Shown here piece after piece: positions 25,447 through 34,238 of a stretch of DNA of 64,000 nucleotides (the stretch's first letter is position 1; each line of letters starts with the position of its first letter). The position numbers were made by a program, and so were the translations under genes. The stretch spans positions 8,098,001-8,162,000 of the forward strand of contig NZ_CP071839.1 in the NCBI RefSeq assembly GCF_017526105.1. The letters are read 5' to 3'. This DNA is from Streptomyces cyanogenus (GTDB lineage: Bacteria > Actinomycetota > Actinomycetes > Streptomycetales > Streptomycetaceae). The notes beneath the pieces were generated by a model that worked only from the letters and a program-made list of their open reading frames with translations, had not been told where the DNA came from and ran no database searches.

Positions 25447-25821
25447 TCAGCGGCTCGTGCCGCGGCCGGCCAGGGCCTCGCTGACCGCCCGGACGCTGCG
25501 CGCGATGTGCTGCAGCTGGAGTACCTCCGCCGCGTACATCTTGATCGTGTGTTCGATCACCGACTCGGGCAGTCCCAGCATCGGCAGCTCGGCCCGAGCC
25601 GTCTGCAGCGCGGTCCGCGCGACGCGGATCTCCTGCTGCACCTGGATCTGCGCGTGCCGGGCGAGCAGGACCGGGTGCCGGATGAGCGCCGGATAGCTGG
25701 CGTAGCGCGCGGGGATCAGTTCGCGCAGCCACTTGGCCGCCGAGCGTTCCCAGTCGTACGAGCCCGGGGTCTTGACCTGACAGGGCCAGTCAGGGCTGAT
25801 GCGCGTGCTGGTCAGGGGCAT
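25447..25821 (-). CDS. Small conserved-looking hypothetical protein
   Basis: The 124-residue protein is read from ATG 25821, which has GGAAG 8 nt upstream; another ATG two codons earlier is too close to that site. It begins PLTSTRISPDWPCQVKTPGS and is then almost wholly helical, with amphipathic stretches such as IRHPVLLARHAQIQVQQEI and ESVIEHTIKMYAAEVLQLQH. No signal or transmembrane segment is seen. I do not recognise a named family. Its long upstream region contains a strong hairpin (25869-25902) and an AT-rich promoter-like stretch about 270 nt away, suggesting a long regulated leader. Confidence 0.75.
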   Translation of the reverse strand: MPLTSTRISPDWPCQVKTPGSYDWERSAAKWLRELIPARYASYPALIRHPVLLARHAQIQVQQEIRVARTALQTARAELPMLGLPESVIEHTIKMYAAEVLQLQHIARSVRAVSEALAGRGTSR

Positions 25822-26224
25822 GATCATCGCTTCCGGTGTGCGGCGTCGGAGGGTGTCGACGGATTCGGGGCGGCCCCGGCCTAGGGGATGGCCGGGGCCG
25901 CCACGGGCGCGTCGCGCAGACGACACGCCCCGGTGCACCCCGGGCGCCGACGTGGGTAGGGGACGGCGGCACGGGGTGTCCGTGCGGGAGCCCCGGGCGC
26001 GGGGAACCGGCGCTGCGTGCGGTGGTGCGTGCGCATGGGCGGTCCGTCGGCTTTCTCGGGGCGGTGTTGCGGAGGGTGCGCCGAGCAGTATTTATATATG
26101 CCGACCGGTTTGCAAGACGTATGAAAACATTCATGCGCGATATGTGGTGAATCATCCCCGTCCAGGGGGTGGGGGACCGCAAGATCTTCACGGTTCGCCC
26201 GGCGCGGGCGGAAGGATCGGCCGG
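25822..26224. other. Long leader/intergenic region with AT-rich island
   Basis: About 400 nt without a credible gene. On the minus strand GTCTTG and TATAAA are spaced 16 nt apart (about 26088-26120), the best promoter candidate for the 25447-25821 gene. It lies inside a conspicuously AT-rich patch (26085-26160) compared with the surrounding GC-rich DNA. Between this promoter and the gene lies a strong hairpin, described separately. Confidence 0.45.
25869..25902 (-). terminator. Strong hairpin in the leader of the 25447-25821 gene
   Basis: A perfect 13-bp GC stem (GGCGGCCCCGGCC, with its complement at 25890-25902) and an 8-nt loop lie about 50 nt upstream of the start codon. No U-tract follows on either strand. 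It could be an attenuator or translational element in the leader, or a bidirectional terminator. Confidence 0.5.
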
Positions 26225-27142
26225 TCAGTCCCGGAGGAAGAACTGGTGCTGCTCGGAGAGCTGTTCGTACTTCTCCAGCCGGGCCTGGGTGCGCTCCGGA
26301 TCGGCGTCGGTCATGGCCTGGAGCAGCGCAGCGGCCAGCACACCGGGGGCGGCGTAGGAGTCGAACACCAGCCGGGAACCGGTGCCGGTGGCGAAGGTGA
26401 CGTCGGCCTCGTCGGCCAGCGGCCCCAGCGCCAGATCGGTCACCAGGGCGACCTTCAGGCCCGCGCCGCGCGCCACCCGGACGGCCTGGAGCGTCTCCTG
26501 GGAGTGCCGGGGCATGGCGAAGGCCAGCACCCAGCTGCCGCCCGCCTCGCGGGACTGCAGCAGCGCGTCGTAGGCCACGCTGCCGCCGCGGGTCACCAGC
26601 CGCACGTCCGGGTGGATACGGCGGGCGGCGTAGCCGAAGTACTCGGCGAGCGACACCGAGATGCGCAGGCCCAGCACGGTCAGCGGGGTGGAGCGGGACA
26701 GCTCGCGGCCGACCTGGATGACCCGGTTGGGGTCGGCGAAGTCGCGCCGCAGGTTCTCCAGGTTCTCGATCTCGGCGTCGACGGCCGCCTGCAGCTCGTT
26801 GGCCCGGTCCTCCTCGCCGGGCCCGCCGGCCAGGCTGCTGAGCGCGATCGACTGGAGCCTCTCGCGCAGCGCGGGGTAGCCGCTGAAGCCGACCGCGGCG
26901 GCGAAGCGGGTGACGGAGGGCTGGCTGACCCCGACCCGGTCGGCCAGCTCGGTGATCGACAGGAACGCGGCCTCGGTGATGTGCTCGATCAGGTACTGGG
27001 CGATGCGCCGCTGCCCCGGCGACAGACGCGGACCGTCGAACAGTTCCCTGAGCCGGGAGGTCGGGGCGGCCTCGGCCTCGGGCACCGCTTTTCCCGACGT
27101 GATCGCTGATGCCTGTGCGCGTGCCTGCTGCGGCGAGGGCAC
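26225..27142 (-). CDS. RpiR/MurR-family regulator (HTH plus SIS domain)
   Basis: The 305-residue protein starts at GTG 27142, chosen because AAAGGAGG lies 7 nt upstream. The N-terminal RpiR helix-turn-helix includes SITELADRVGVSQPSVTRFA, followed by GFSGYPALRERLQ. A sugar-isomerase (SIS) domain spans about residues 140-270, with TPLTVLGLRISVSLAEYFGY and ALVTDLALGPLADEADVTF. Family knowledge: RpiR proteins sense phosphosugars and regulate sugar or amino-sugar catabolism. No sugar operon is directly attached; the neighbouring same-strand gene is a membrane glycosyltransferase 77 nt upstream. The target is unknown. Confidence 0.92.
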   Translation of the reverse strand: MPSPQQARAQASAITSGKAVPEAEAAPTSRLRELFDGPRLSPGQRRIAQYLIEHITEAAFLSITELADRVGVSQPSVTRFAAAVGFSGYPALRERLQSIALSSLAGGPGEEDRANELQAAVDAEIENLENLRRDFADPNRVIQVGRELSRSTPLTVLGLRISVSLAEYFGYAARRIHPDVRLVTRGGSVAYDALLQSREAGGSWVLAFAMPRHSQETLQAVRVARGAGLKVALVTDLALGPLADEADVTFATGTGSRLVFDSYAAPGVLAAALLQAMTDADPERTQARLEKYEQLSEQHQFFLRD

Positions 27143-27219
27143 CGCTCGGCCTCCTTTGTCTGCCACGAGCACTCAACATAGCTCACCGACCGCCGTGACC
27201 AGGGGGTTGGAGCAGAGGC

Positions 27220-28941
27220 TCACCGACGGTACAAGCTGATGGAATGGCCCACTTCGCCGACCGGCCGGCTGCCCGCGATCAGCTCGGCGAGCCGCCCGCG
27301 CGCCTTGGCGACGGCGGAGTCCGACACGGCCAGCAGCCCGTGCACCCGGTCGGGCGGCACGGTCCGCGGATCGGCGGCGTGGATGCCGTAGTACGACGGC
27401 ACCCCGCTGCCCTTGTACACCAGCCACACCCGCTCCCCGGGGTACCGCTCCCGGAGCCGGTCGGCGAGCCGGCCCAGGTCCTGACCCCAGTCCACGTTCG
27501 AGTCGTGCAGCAGCCGGTGGGTGCGCGCCGGGCCGCCGAAGGCCTCGTTGGAGTACGGCAGGTAGTACGGGAACGTCCACACCGAACCCACCGCCACCCA
27601 CAGCACCAGCGCGCCGGTCAGGAGCCCCGCCCACCGCCACCGCAGCGCGCGCACCCCGGCCGCCGCCACCGCCAGGAACACCGGCACGAACAGCGCGTAC
27701 CGGGTGCCGAAGTCCCGTGACCCCGTCATCGCCGCCGCCAGCAGCACGACCGGCGCCGCCAGCAGGTACGGCGCCGCGGGCCGCAGCCGGCGCCGCGCGA
27801 CGACGGCCACGGCTCCGGCCGCGCCCAGCGCGAGCAGCCCCAGCGGCGTCTTCACCAGCAGGGCGGCCGGCAGGTAGTACCACAGCGAACCGGTGTACAG
27901 GTGCCCGAACAGATAGCCCTGCCAGGGATAGTCCTCCAGTCCGAACTGCACCCGCATCCCGGCCCGGTACGCCCCGGGCACGGGCAGCAGCTCCACCAGC
28001 CGCCCGCGCAGCCCGTGCACCCCCGGCACCGGCTCGGCGGGCACGAACCGCAGCCGCGGATCGACGGCGAGGTACGCGGCCCACACGACGGCGACGGCCA
28101 CGACCGCGACGACGACGGCGCCCACCAGCGCCGGCACCACCGGCCGTCGCGCCCCCGGCCAGGGAAGCGGCCGCCATGAGACCGCGCCGGACCGGTGGGC
28201 CGTCACGGCGGACAGCGCCGCCAGCGCCATCAGCACCGGCACCGCCGGCAGGGCGCTCATCTTGGTCGCCGCGGCCGCGCCCAGTGCCGCGCCCGTCAGG
28301 GGCAGGTACAGGGCGGGGCGGCGGCGGGCCCGCCAGGCCAGCCAGCACGCCGTCAGGACGAGGGCGACGGCCGGCATGTCCAGAGTGGCCAGGGAACCGT
28401 GGGCGATCACGTCGGGGCAGAACGCGTACAGGGCGAGCGCGATCAGGCCGCCCACCGTGCCCACCAGGTCCCGGGCGAACGCGAACACGACCAGCCCGCA
28501 CAGCAGCGTCAGCGCGATCACCGGCAGCCGCGCCCACAGCATCAGCCGCCAGGGGTCGTTGCCCGAGGCGTACAGCAGATGCCGGCCCACCTCGCCCTGA
28601 TCGCCGGTGTACGACGGGTCGTAGTGCGGGTCCGCCACCGCCACCCCGGCCGCGATCAGCAGCTTCCCGAGCGGCGGATGCTCGGGGTTGTAGCGCAGCC
28701 GGTGCTCGCGCAGGTAGTCGGTGGCCGTGGCGACGTACACCGGCTCGTCGATCGTCGGCGTCTGCTGGACCGCCGTGGTGACCATCGCCGCGGCCATCTG
28801 CGCGAGCAGCAGGACGACCAGGAGCGGCGGCAGCCACCGCCGGTGCCGGCGCAGCCGGGCGTACCGGCCGGCCGGGGCCTGCCGTACCGGCCCCGTGGGG
28901 GCCTCGGGTGTGAGGACCGGGTGTTGTGCGCGCGCCATCAT
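27220..28941 (-). CDS. GT39/GT83-like membrane glycosyltransferase
   Basis: The 573-residue polytopic protein has about 11-12 hydrophobic helices. The first luminal loop holds TPTIDEPVYVATATDYLREH (the acidic DE motif of GT-C enzymes), and RLRYNPEHPPLGKLLIAAG matches the polyprenyl-phosphate-mannose or arabinose transferase pattern with its HPP motif. The C-terminal extracytoplasmic part includes LHDSNVDWGQDLGRLADRL, typical of this GT39-related group. Inferred role: transfer of a lipid-linked sugar to an extracytoplasmic acceptor. The start ATGATG follows GGGGCGG closely. The RpiR gene lies downstream on the same strand. Confidence 0.85.
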   Translation of the reverse strand: MMARAQHPVLTPEAPTGPVRQAPAGRYARLRRHRRWLPPLLVVLLLAQMAAAMVTTAVQQTPTIDEPVYVATATDYLREHRLRYNPEHPPLGKLLIAAGVAVADPHYDPSYTGDQGEVGRHLLYASGNDPWRLMLWARLPVIALTLLCGLVVFAFARDLVGTVGGLIALALYAFCPDVIAHGSLATLDMPAVALVLTACWLAWRARRRPALYLPLTGAALGAAAATKMSALPAVPVLMALAALSAVTAHRSGAVSWRPLPWPGARRPVVPALVGAVVVAVVAVAVVWAAYLAVDPRLRFVPAEPVPGVHGLRGRLVELLPVPGAYRAGMRVQFGLEDYPWQGYLFGHLYTGSLWYYLPAALLVKTPLGLLALGAAGAVAVVARRRLRPAAPYLLAAPVVLLAAAMTGSRDFGTRYALFVPVFLAVAAAGVRALRWRWAGLLTGALVLWVAVGSVWTFPYYLPYSNEAFGGPARTHRLLHDSNVDWGQDLGRLADRLRERYPGERVWLVYKGSGVPSYYGIHAADPRTVPPDRVHGLLAVSDSAVAKARGRLAELIAGSRPVGEVGHSISLYRR

Positions 28942-29670
28942 CCGCCCCGCGGCGGCACCGGCCGTGCGGTGACGGGAGGGCTCGGGGGCCGGATCATGGC
29001 CCCCACTGTCGCACCGCTCCCGCCCCCGCGGACGTCACCGCCGCACGAGTCGTACCGACAGACCTTCTGCCGTGTACACGGGTACGGCCCGCAGCACGCC
29101 GGAGTTCACCTCGATCCGGTGGAACCGCCCGGCCGGCCGGGGCGCGCTCCGGCACGGCGGGGTGCTGCCCACCGCCGGCGGCCGCATCGATGACGCCGCC
29201 CAGCCCGTGCGGGTTCTTCTTGAGGACCGTCTCGACCACGGTGCGTGTCCAGCCGCAGCGCCGGCACCGCCGAGCCACCGGGCACGGCCCGCTGCCCGGC
29301 CGCCGGCCCGCACGCCGACCTCCGGCGTCCCCGCCCCCGCAGCCACGGGGCCACCAGCAGCGTGCCGCTCGTCGCCCGTACGTCCCCGTGACCGAGCGCG
29401 TCCTCGGAGCCGCCCGTCGGGCCGGCGCGGAGCATGGCCGCCGTGCCCGGCGGTTCACGGCATGCCGGTGTGCCCCGGAATTGCCCCCAGGAACGCCCGT
29501 GCCGCTGCGCGGAGATGTGCCATGCCCGGAGCAACGCCGGAGCGGGAAGGCGAACGGGTGCATGTCCGGGGCCGGTTCGTGTCCGGTCGGGGAGCACCCG
29601 GCGACCGGCGGGTTGCGGCGCGCGGCCCGTGACGCACCGCACCGAACGCCGACCGCCGCACCCCTGCGCG
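28942..29670. other. 730-nt interval without a convincing gene
   Basis: Several long frames cross this stretch on both strands, but none has a consistent protein-like composition. Short minus-strand patches look coding-like in different frames (RTVVETVLKKNPHGLGGVID near 29210, and GRFHRIEVNSGVLRAVPVYT near 29080). This may be a decayed gene whose family I cannot name. It also contains the promoter of the glycosyltransferase at its left edge. Confidence 0.4.
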
Positions 29671-30312
29671 TCAGCCCAGCGCGCCGGCCGGCACGACCAG
29701 GTCCGCGCGCTCCCGTGTCGACGCGACCAGGTCGGCATTGCGCTGGTCGGTGCCCAGCACCCAGGACACGGCCGCCGCGTGCTCCTTGCCGAACTCCTCG
29801 TGCCGCGCGACCAGCCGGCGGATCCGCTCCTCCTCGTCCGTCTCGCAGAACCACACCTCGTCCAGGCACGGCCGCACCCGTGCCCACGAACCCTCCCGCA
29901 GCAGCAGGTAGTTGCCCTCGGTCACCACCAGCCGGGCCTCCGGCGGCACCGGGATCGCCCCGGCGAGCGGCTGCTCCAGCACCCGCTCGAACCCCGGCGC
30001 GTACACCACCTCGCCGGTCTCCTCGCGCAACCGCCGCAGCAGTGCCGCGTACCCGCCCGCGTCGAAGGTGTCCGGTGCGCCCTTGCGGTCACGGCGGCCC
30101 AGCCGGTCCAGTTCGGCGTCGGCGAGATGGAAGCCGTCCATGGGCACATGCGCCGCCCAGGGCGGTCCGTCGCCGTTCAGCGCGGCCACCAGGCGCTCGG
30201 CGAGTGTCGTCTTGCCCGAGCCGGGGCTGCCCGCGATGCCGAGCAGGGCACGCCGGCCGCCCCGGGGCAGGGCGCGGGCACGGAGGACGAGGTCGTCAAA
30301 GGTCAACGGCAC
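29671..30312 (-). CDS. P-loop nucleoside/nucleotide kinase family protein
   Basis: The 213-residue protein has the Walker A motif GIAGSPGSGKTTLAERLVAA near residue 25. This is followed by VPMDGFHLADAELDRLGR, with the D-G-F-H motif of the uridine kinase/phosphoribulokinase-like group. LVVTEGNYLLLREGSW carries the Walker B-like region, and ERIRRLVARHEEFGK the lid. Family knowledge: relatives (uridine kinase-like, FrcK- or YfdG-type) phosphorylate nucleosides or sugars; the true substrate is unknown. The GTG start lacks a clear ribosome site. It is divergent from the beta-phosphoglucomutase gene, 85 nt away, so a role in carbohydrate metabolism is plausible. Confidence 0.85.
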   Translation of the reverse strand: MPLTFDDLVLRARALPRGGRRALLGIAGSPGSGKTTLAERLVAALNGDGPPWAAHVPMDGFHLADAELDRLGRRDRKGAPDTFDAGGYAALLRRLREETGEVVYAPGFERVLEQPLAGAIPVPPEARLVVTEGNYLLLREGSWARVRPCLDEVWFCETDEEERIRRLVARHEEFGKEHAAAVSWVLGTDQRNADLVASTRERADLVVPAGALG

Positions 30313-30397
30313 ACAGCAGAGTGTGTCACCGACCGTCCGCGCGGCATGTGGCGTGCGCCACCCACTGGAGCGCTCCGGACGGGGAACAGTCCTGGGT

Positions 30398-31138
30398 ATG
30401 ACTCAGCTCGGTCTGCCCGACACCATCCAGGCCTGTCTCTTCGACCTCGACGGGGTCGTCACCAGGACGGCCGTCGTGCACGCGGCGGCCTGGAAGGAGA
30501 CGTTCGACGCGTTCCTGCGCGACTACGAAGGCGAGCAGGGACGGCCGTTCGACGCCTCCGCCGACTACGACGAGTACGTCGACGGCCGCCCCCGCGCCGA
30601 CGGCGTCCGTTCCTTCCTGGCCTCGCGCGGCATCCGGCTGCCCGAGGGCGACCCCGGCGACCCGCCGGACGCCCGGACCGTCCACGGCCTCGGCAACCGC
30701 AAGAACGAGCTGCTGCTGGAGAAGATCCGCACCGGGGGAGTGGAGGCGTACGAGGGCACCCTGCGCTATCTGGAGGCGGTCCGCGCCGCGGGGCTGCGCA
30801 CCGCGATCGTCTCCTCCAGCGCCAACTGCCGGGACGTGCTGCGCTCGGTCGGCGCCGAGCACTTCTTCGACGTACGCATCGACGGCGTCGTGGCCGCCGA
30901 GCGGAGCCTGCCGGGCAAGCCGCACCCCGACACCTTCCTCGCCGCCGCCCGCGACCTGGGCGTCGAGGCGTCCCGCGCGGCCGTCTTCGAGGACGCGCTG
31001 GCCGGCATGGACGCCGGCCGCGCGGGCGGCTTCGGGTACGTCGTCGGCGTGGACCGGGTGGGACAGACCGACGCGCTGTACGCGCACGGAGCCGACACCG
31101 TCGTGAAGGACCTCGCCGAACTGGGAGGCAAGCAGTGA
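30398..31138 (+). CDS. pgmB: Beta-phosphoglucomutase-type HAD hydrolase
   Basis: The 246-residue HAD-superfamily protein opens TIQACLFDLDGVVTRTAVVH, containing the catalytic DxDG (nucleophile Asp and acid/base Asp). A cap domain follows (residues about 20-110). Later come the phosphate-binding motif IVSSSANC, the conserved lysine in LPGKPHPDTFL and the metal site VFEDALAGMDAG. The HPDTFL and EDALAG signatures are those of beta-phosphoglucomutase. It is translationally coupled to the GH65 gene: its stop overlaps the next start by 4 nt. Inferred reaction: conversion of beta-glucose 1-phosphate, released by the GH65 phosphorylase, to glucose 6-phosphate. Confidence 0.92.
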   Translation: MTQLGLPDTIQACLFDLDGVVTRTAVVHAAAWKETFDAFLRDYEGEQGRPFDASADYDEYVDGRPRADGVRSFLASRGIRLPEGDPGDPPDARTVHGLGNRKNELLLEKIRTGGVEAYEGTLRYLEAVRAAGLRTAIVSSSANCRDVLRSVGAEHFFDVRIDGVVAAERSLPGKPHPDTFLAAARDLGVEASRAAVFEDALAGMDAGRAGGFGYVVGVDRVGQTDALYAHGADTVVKDLAELGGKQ

Positions 31139-33489
31139 TCACCGACCGCTCGTACGCCGTCGAGCCGTGGACCGTCCGCGAGACCGCCCTCGACCTCGAT
31201 GTCCTGGCCCAGAGCGAGTCGGTGTTCGCCCTGTCCAACGGGCACGTCGGCTGGCGCGGCAACCTCGACGAGGGCGAACCGCACGGCCTGCCCGGCAGCT
31301 ACCTCAACGGCGTCCACGAGGTGCACCCGCTGCCGTACGCCGAGGCCGGGTACGGCTACCCGGAGTCCGGGCAGACCGTCATCGACATCACCAACGGCAA
31401 GATCCTGCGCCTGCTGGTGGACGACGAGCCGTTCGACCTGCGCTACGGCCGGCTCGTCGCCCACGAACGCGTCCTGGACCTGCGCCGGGGAGTGCTGGAG
31501 CGGACCTGCGAGTGGACCTCGCCGGCCGGCTCGACGGTCCGGGTGCGCTCCACCCGGCTGGTGTCGCTGACCCAGCGGGCGGTGGCCGCCGTCGCCTACG
31601 AGGTGGAGGCCGTCGACAGCCGCAGCCGGGTGGTGATCCAGTCGGAGCTGGTCGCCAACGAGAGCCTGCCCGAGCCCGACGGCGACCCGCGCGCGGCGCG
31701 GGCACTGAAGTCCCCGCTGGAGCAGGAGGACCACTTCGCCTCCGGCAACCGGCTGCGGCTGGTCCACCGCACCCGGCGCAGCGGCCTGAGGGTCGCCGTG
31801 GCCGCCGACCACACCGTCACCGGCCCGGAACGCACCACCACCCGCAGCGAGAGCGGCATCGACGTCGCCCGGCTGACCGTCACCTCCGTACTGGAGCCCG
31901 GACAGACGCTGCGCGTGGAGAAACTGGTCGCGCACGGCTGGTCCGGCACCCGGTCGCTGCCCGCGATGGCCGACCAGGTCGACGCCGCGCTCGCCGCCGC
32001 CGGCCACGACGGCTGGCAGGGCCTGCTCGACGACCAGCGGGCCTGCCTGGACGACTTCTGGGCCCGCGCCGATGTCGAGGTGGAGGGCGACGAGGAGATC
32101 CAACAGGCCGTCCGGTTCGCGCTGTTCCACGTCCTGCAGGCCGGTGCCCGCGCCGAGCAGCGCGCCATCCCGGCGAAGGGACTGACCGGCTCCGGCTACG
32201 ACGGGCACGCCTTCTGGGACACCGAGATGTTCGTGCTGCCCGTGCTCACCCACACCGCGCCCCAGGCCGTCGCCGAGGCGCTGCGCTGGCGGCACAACAC
32301 CCTGGACGAGGCCCGCGAACGCGCGGCCCAGCTGGGGCTGGCCGGGGCCGCGTTCCCCTGGCGGACCATCGCCGGCCCGGAGGGCTCCGCGTACTGGCCG
32401 GCCGGCACCGCCGCCTTCCACGTGAACGCCGGCATAGCCGACGCCGTCGTCCGGTACGTGGAGGCCACCGGGGACACCGACTTCGAACGGGAGACCGGCG
32501 TGGAGCTGCTGGTGGAGACCGCCCGGCTGTGGCGGTCGCTGGGCCACCACGACACGCACGGCGTCTTCCACCTCGACGGCGTCACCGGCCCCGACGAGTA
32601 CAGCGCGGTCGCCGACGACAACACGTACACCAACCTGATGGCCCGGCAGAACCTGCTGGCGGCGGCCGACGCCGTGGAACGCCACCCGCGCGTGGCGCGG
32701 CGGCTGGGCGTGGACGAGGAGGAGAGCGCGGCCTGGCGGGACGCCGCCGACGCGATGCACGTCCCCTACAACGAGGAGCTGGGCGTCCACGAACAGCACG
32801 CCGGCTTCACCCGCTACCAGCGCTGGGACTTCGCAGGGACCCGCCCCGACCAGTACCCGCTGCTGCTCCACTTCCCCTACTTCGACCTCTACCGCAAGCA
32901 GGTCGTCAAGCAGGCCGACCTGGTGCTGGCCATGTACACCTGCGGCGAGTGGTTCGAGCAGCACCACGACGAGGAGCAGATCGCCCGGAACTTCGCCTAC
33001 TACGAGCCGCTGACCGTCCGCGACTCCTCCCTGTCCGCCTGCTGCCAGGCGGTCATGGCCGCCCGGACGGGCCATCTGGAGCTCGCCTACGCCTACACGT
33101 CCGAGGCCGCGCTGATGGACCTCCAGGACCTGGAGCACAACACCCGGGACGGGCTGCACATCGCCTCGCTCGCGGGCACCTGGATGGCGCTGGTCGCGGG
33201 CTTCGGCGGGATGCGCCACGACGGCGAGCGGCTGCGGTTCGCGCCCCGCCTGCCCGAGCGGCTGCGCCGGCTCGCCTTCACCATGCAGTTCCGCGGGCGC
33301 CGGCTGCGCGTGGACATCGGCGCCGACAAGGTGACGTACACGCTGCTGGACGGCCCGCCGCTCCGGCTCGGCCACCACGGCGAGCCGCTCACGGTCGGCA
33401 CCGACGAGCCGGCCGTGCGGGCCGTGCCGCCGGTGGTGCGCCGCCCCGCCCCCGAGCAGCCGCCGCACCGCGCCCCCAACAGCGGCTGA
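31135..33489 (+). CDS. GH65 disaccharide phosphorylase (maltose/trehalose/kojibiose type)
   Basis: The 784-residue protein starts at GTG 31135 within the GTGA overlap with the upstream mutase, with GGGAGG 6 nt before it. An N-terminal beta-sandwich (residues 1-270) starts with ALSNGHVGWRGNLDEGEPHG. The (alpha/alpha)6 catalytic domain (about 320-690) has KGLTGSGYDGHAFWDTEMF and HLDGVTGPDEYSAVADDN, placing the general acid Glu at about residue 488. FPYFDLYRKQVVKQADLVLA follows. A C-terminal beta domain closes the protein. Family knowledge: phosphorolysis of alpha-glucosides to beta-glucose 1-phosphate. Coupling to pgmB makes phosphorylase activity more likely than hydrolysis. The disaccharide cannot be told from sequence by eye. 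Confidence 0.93.
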   Translation: MITDRSYAVEPWTVRETALDLDVLAQSESVFALSNGHVGWRGNLDEGEPHGLPGSYLNGVHEVHPLPYAEAGYGYPESGQTVIDITNGKILRLLVDDEPFDLRYGRLVAHERVLDLRRGVLERTCEWTSPAGSTVRVRSTRLVSLTQRAVAAVAYEVEAVDSRSRVVIQSELVANESLPEPDGDPRAARALKSPLEQEDHFASGNRLRLVHRTRRSGLRVAVAADHTVTGPERTTTRSESGIDVARLTVTSVLEPGQTLRVEKLVAHGWSGTRSLPAMADQVDAALAAAGHDGWQGLLDDQRACLDDFWARADVEVEGDEEIQQAVRFALFHVLQAGARAEQRAIPAKGLTGSGYDGHAFWDTEMFVLPVLTHTAPQAVAEALRWRHNTLDEARERAAQLGLAGAAFPWRTIAGPEGSAYWPAGTAAFHVNAGIADAVVRYVEATGDTDFERETGVELLVETARLWRSLGHHDTHGVFHLDGVTGPDEYSAVADDNTYTNLMARQNLLAAADAVERHPRVARRLGVDEEESAAWRDAADAMHVPYNEELGVHEQHAGFTRYQRWDFAGTRPDQYPLLLHFPYFDLYRKQVVKQADLVLAMYTCGEWFEQHHDEEQIARNFAYYEPLTVRDSSLSACCQAVMAARTGHLELAYAYTSEAALMDLQDLEHNTRDGLHIASLAGTWMALVAGFGGMRHDGERLRFAPRLPERLRRLAFTMQFRGRRLRVDIGADKVTYTLLDGPPLRLGHHGEPLTVGTDEPAVRAVPPVVRRPAPEQPPHRAPNSG

Positions 33490-33687
33490 GCGCGGCCGTA
33501 CGGCGTCTCGGCGGCGCATGCCGGACAGCGGTCCCGCCGGGTCGCCGGTCGAGTCGGCGGCGGGCAGCGCCGGAAGGGCGCCGAGGGCGGGGACGGAGCG
33601 AGTACCGGCAGGGGCGGCACCGGCGGGCGTACACGGCGAACCCCGTGCGCCGGACCTCACGCGTCCTGTCCGCTCACGAGCCCGGCC

Positions 33688-34071
33688 TCACGGGCCGCCT
33701 GCCGCGAGCAGCTCGCGCAGCGCCCGCTCCTCCTCGGCGCTCAGGCCGGTCACGAACTGCTGGAGCGCGGCGATCGGGTCCGGCCCCCGGTCCAGGGCCT
33801 CGTGCATCGCCTGCGCGGTCAACTCGGCCGCGTTCTTGGCCGGCCGGTACGCGCCGCGCCGCCCGTCGGCGTCCCGCAGCACCAGCCCCTTGTCGTACAG
33901 GCGTTTGAGGATCGTGTGGACCGTGTTGTAGGCGAGTCCGCCCCCGATCTCGAACTGGATCTCCGCCGGCGTCAGCGGCCGCTCGGTGGCCCAGAGGGCG
34001 GCCAGCACCTCGCTCTCCAGCGCCCCGGCGCTGCGCCGCTCCGCCCTGCCACGGGGCCCTGTGCCAGCCAT
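33688..34071 (-). CDS. BlaI/MecI/CopY-family repressor
   Basis: The 127-residue protein has the BlaI winged helix: LESEVLAALWATERPLTPAE, then LAYNTVHTILKRLYDKGLVL. The C-terminal dimerisation helix region is VTGLSAEEERALRELLAAG. It lacks a neighbouring BlaR1/M56 sensor peptidase within the window. TAAGGT lies 6 nt before the ATG with no Shine-Dalgarno, so a leaderless mRNA is likely. A CTTAC-N5-GTAGG dyad overlaps that -10, and a second CCTAC-N5-GTAGG dyad lies before the divergent glycosyltransferase gene. Autoregulation and control of the divergent membrane pair are therefore likely but inferred. Confidence 0.92.
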   Translation of the reverse strand: MAGTGPRGRAERRSAGALESEVLAALWATERPLTPAEIQFEIGGGLAYNTVHTILKRLYDKGLVLRDADGRRGAYRPAKNAAELTAQAMHEALDRGPDPIAALQQFVTGLSAEEERALRELLAAGGP

Positions 34072-34079
34072 GCCCCAAC

Positions 34080-34094
34080 CTTACAGCGCGTAGG
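34080..34094 (-). promoter_or_regulatory. BlaI-like operator overlapping the blaI-type promoter
   Basis: CTTAC-N5-GTAGG overlaps the -10-like TAAGGT (34078-34083) of the repressor gene. It shares spacing and half-sites with the dyad at 34181-34195. Confidence 0.55.
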
Positions 34095-34180
34095 GCCGTC
34101 GGCCGGATGGCCCTGTCCGCCCGGCACGCCCGGGCGGCCCGGGTTAGGTTGGGCCGTGTTCCCCGGTCCCCTCCCTCGGC

Positions 34181-34218
34181 CCTACAGGTCGTAGGGTGAC
34201 GGCGGGCCCTACGACCTG
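34181..34218 (+). promoter_or_regulatory. BlaI-like operator cluster before the GT-C/UPF0104 pair
   Basis: CCTAC-N5-GTAGG (34181-34195) lies within a larger perfect inverted repeat: CAGGTCGTAGGG (34185-34196), a 10-nt spacer, then CCCTACGACCTG (34207-34218). TAGGGT (34192-34197) may be the -10 of the downstream pair, so a bound repressor would block it. Confidence 0.6.
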
Positions 34219-34238
34219 GAGGGGACAGAGGGGTGGTC

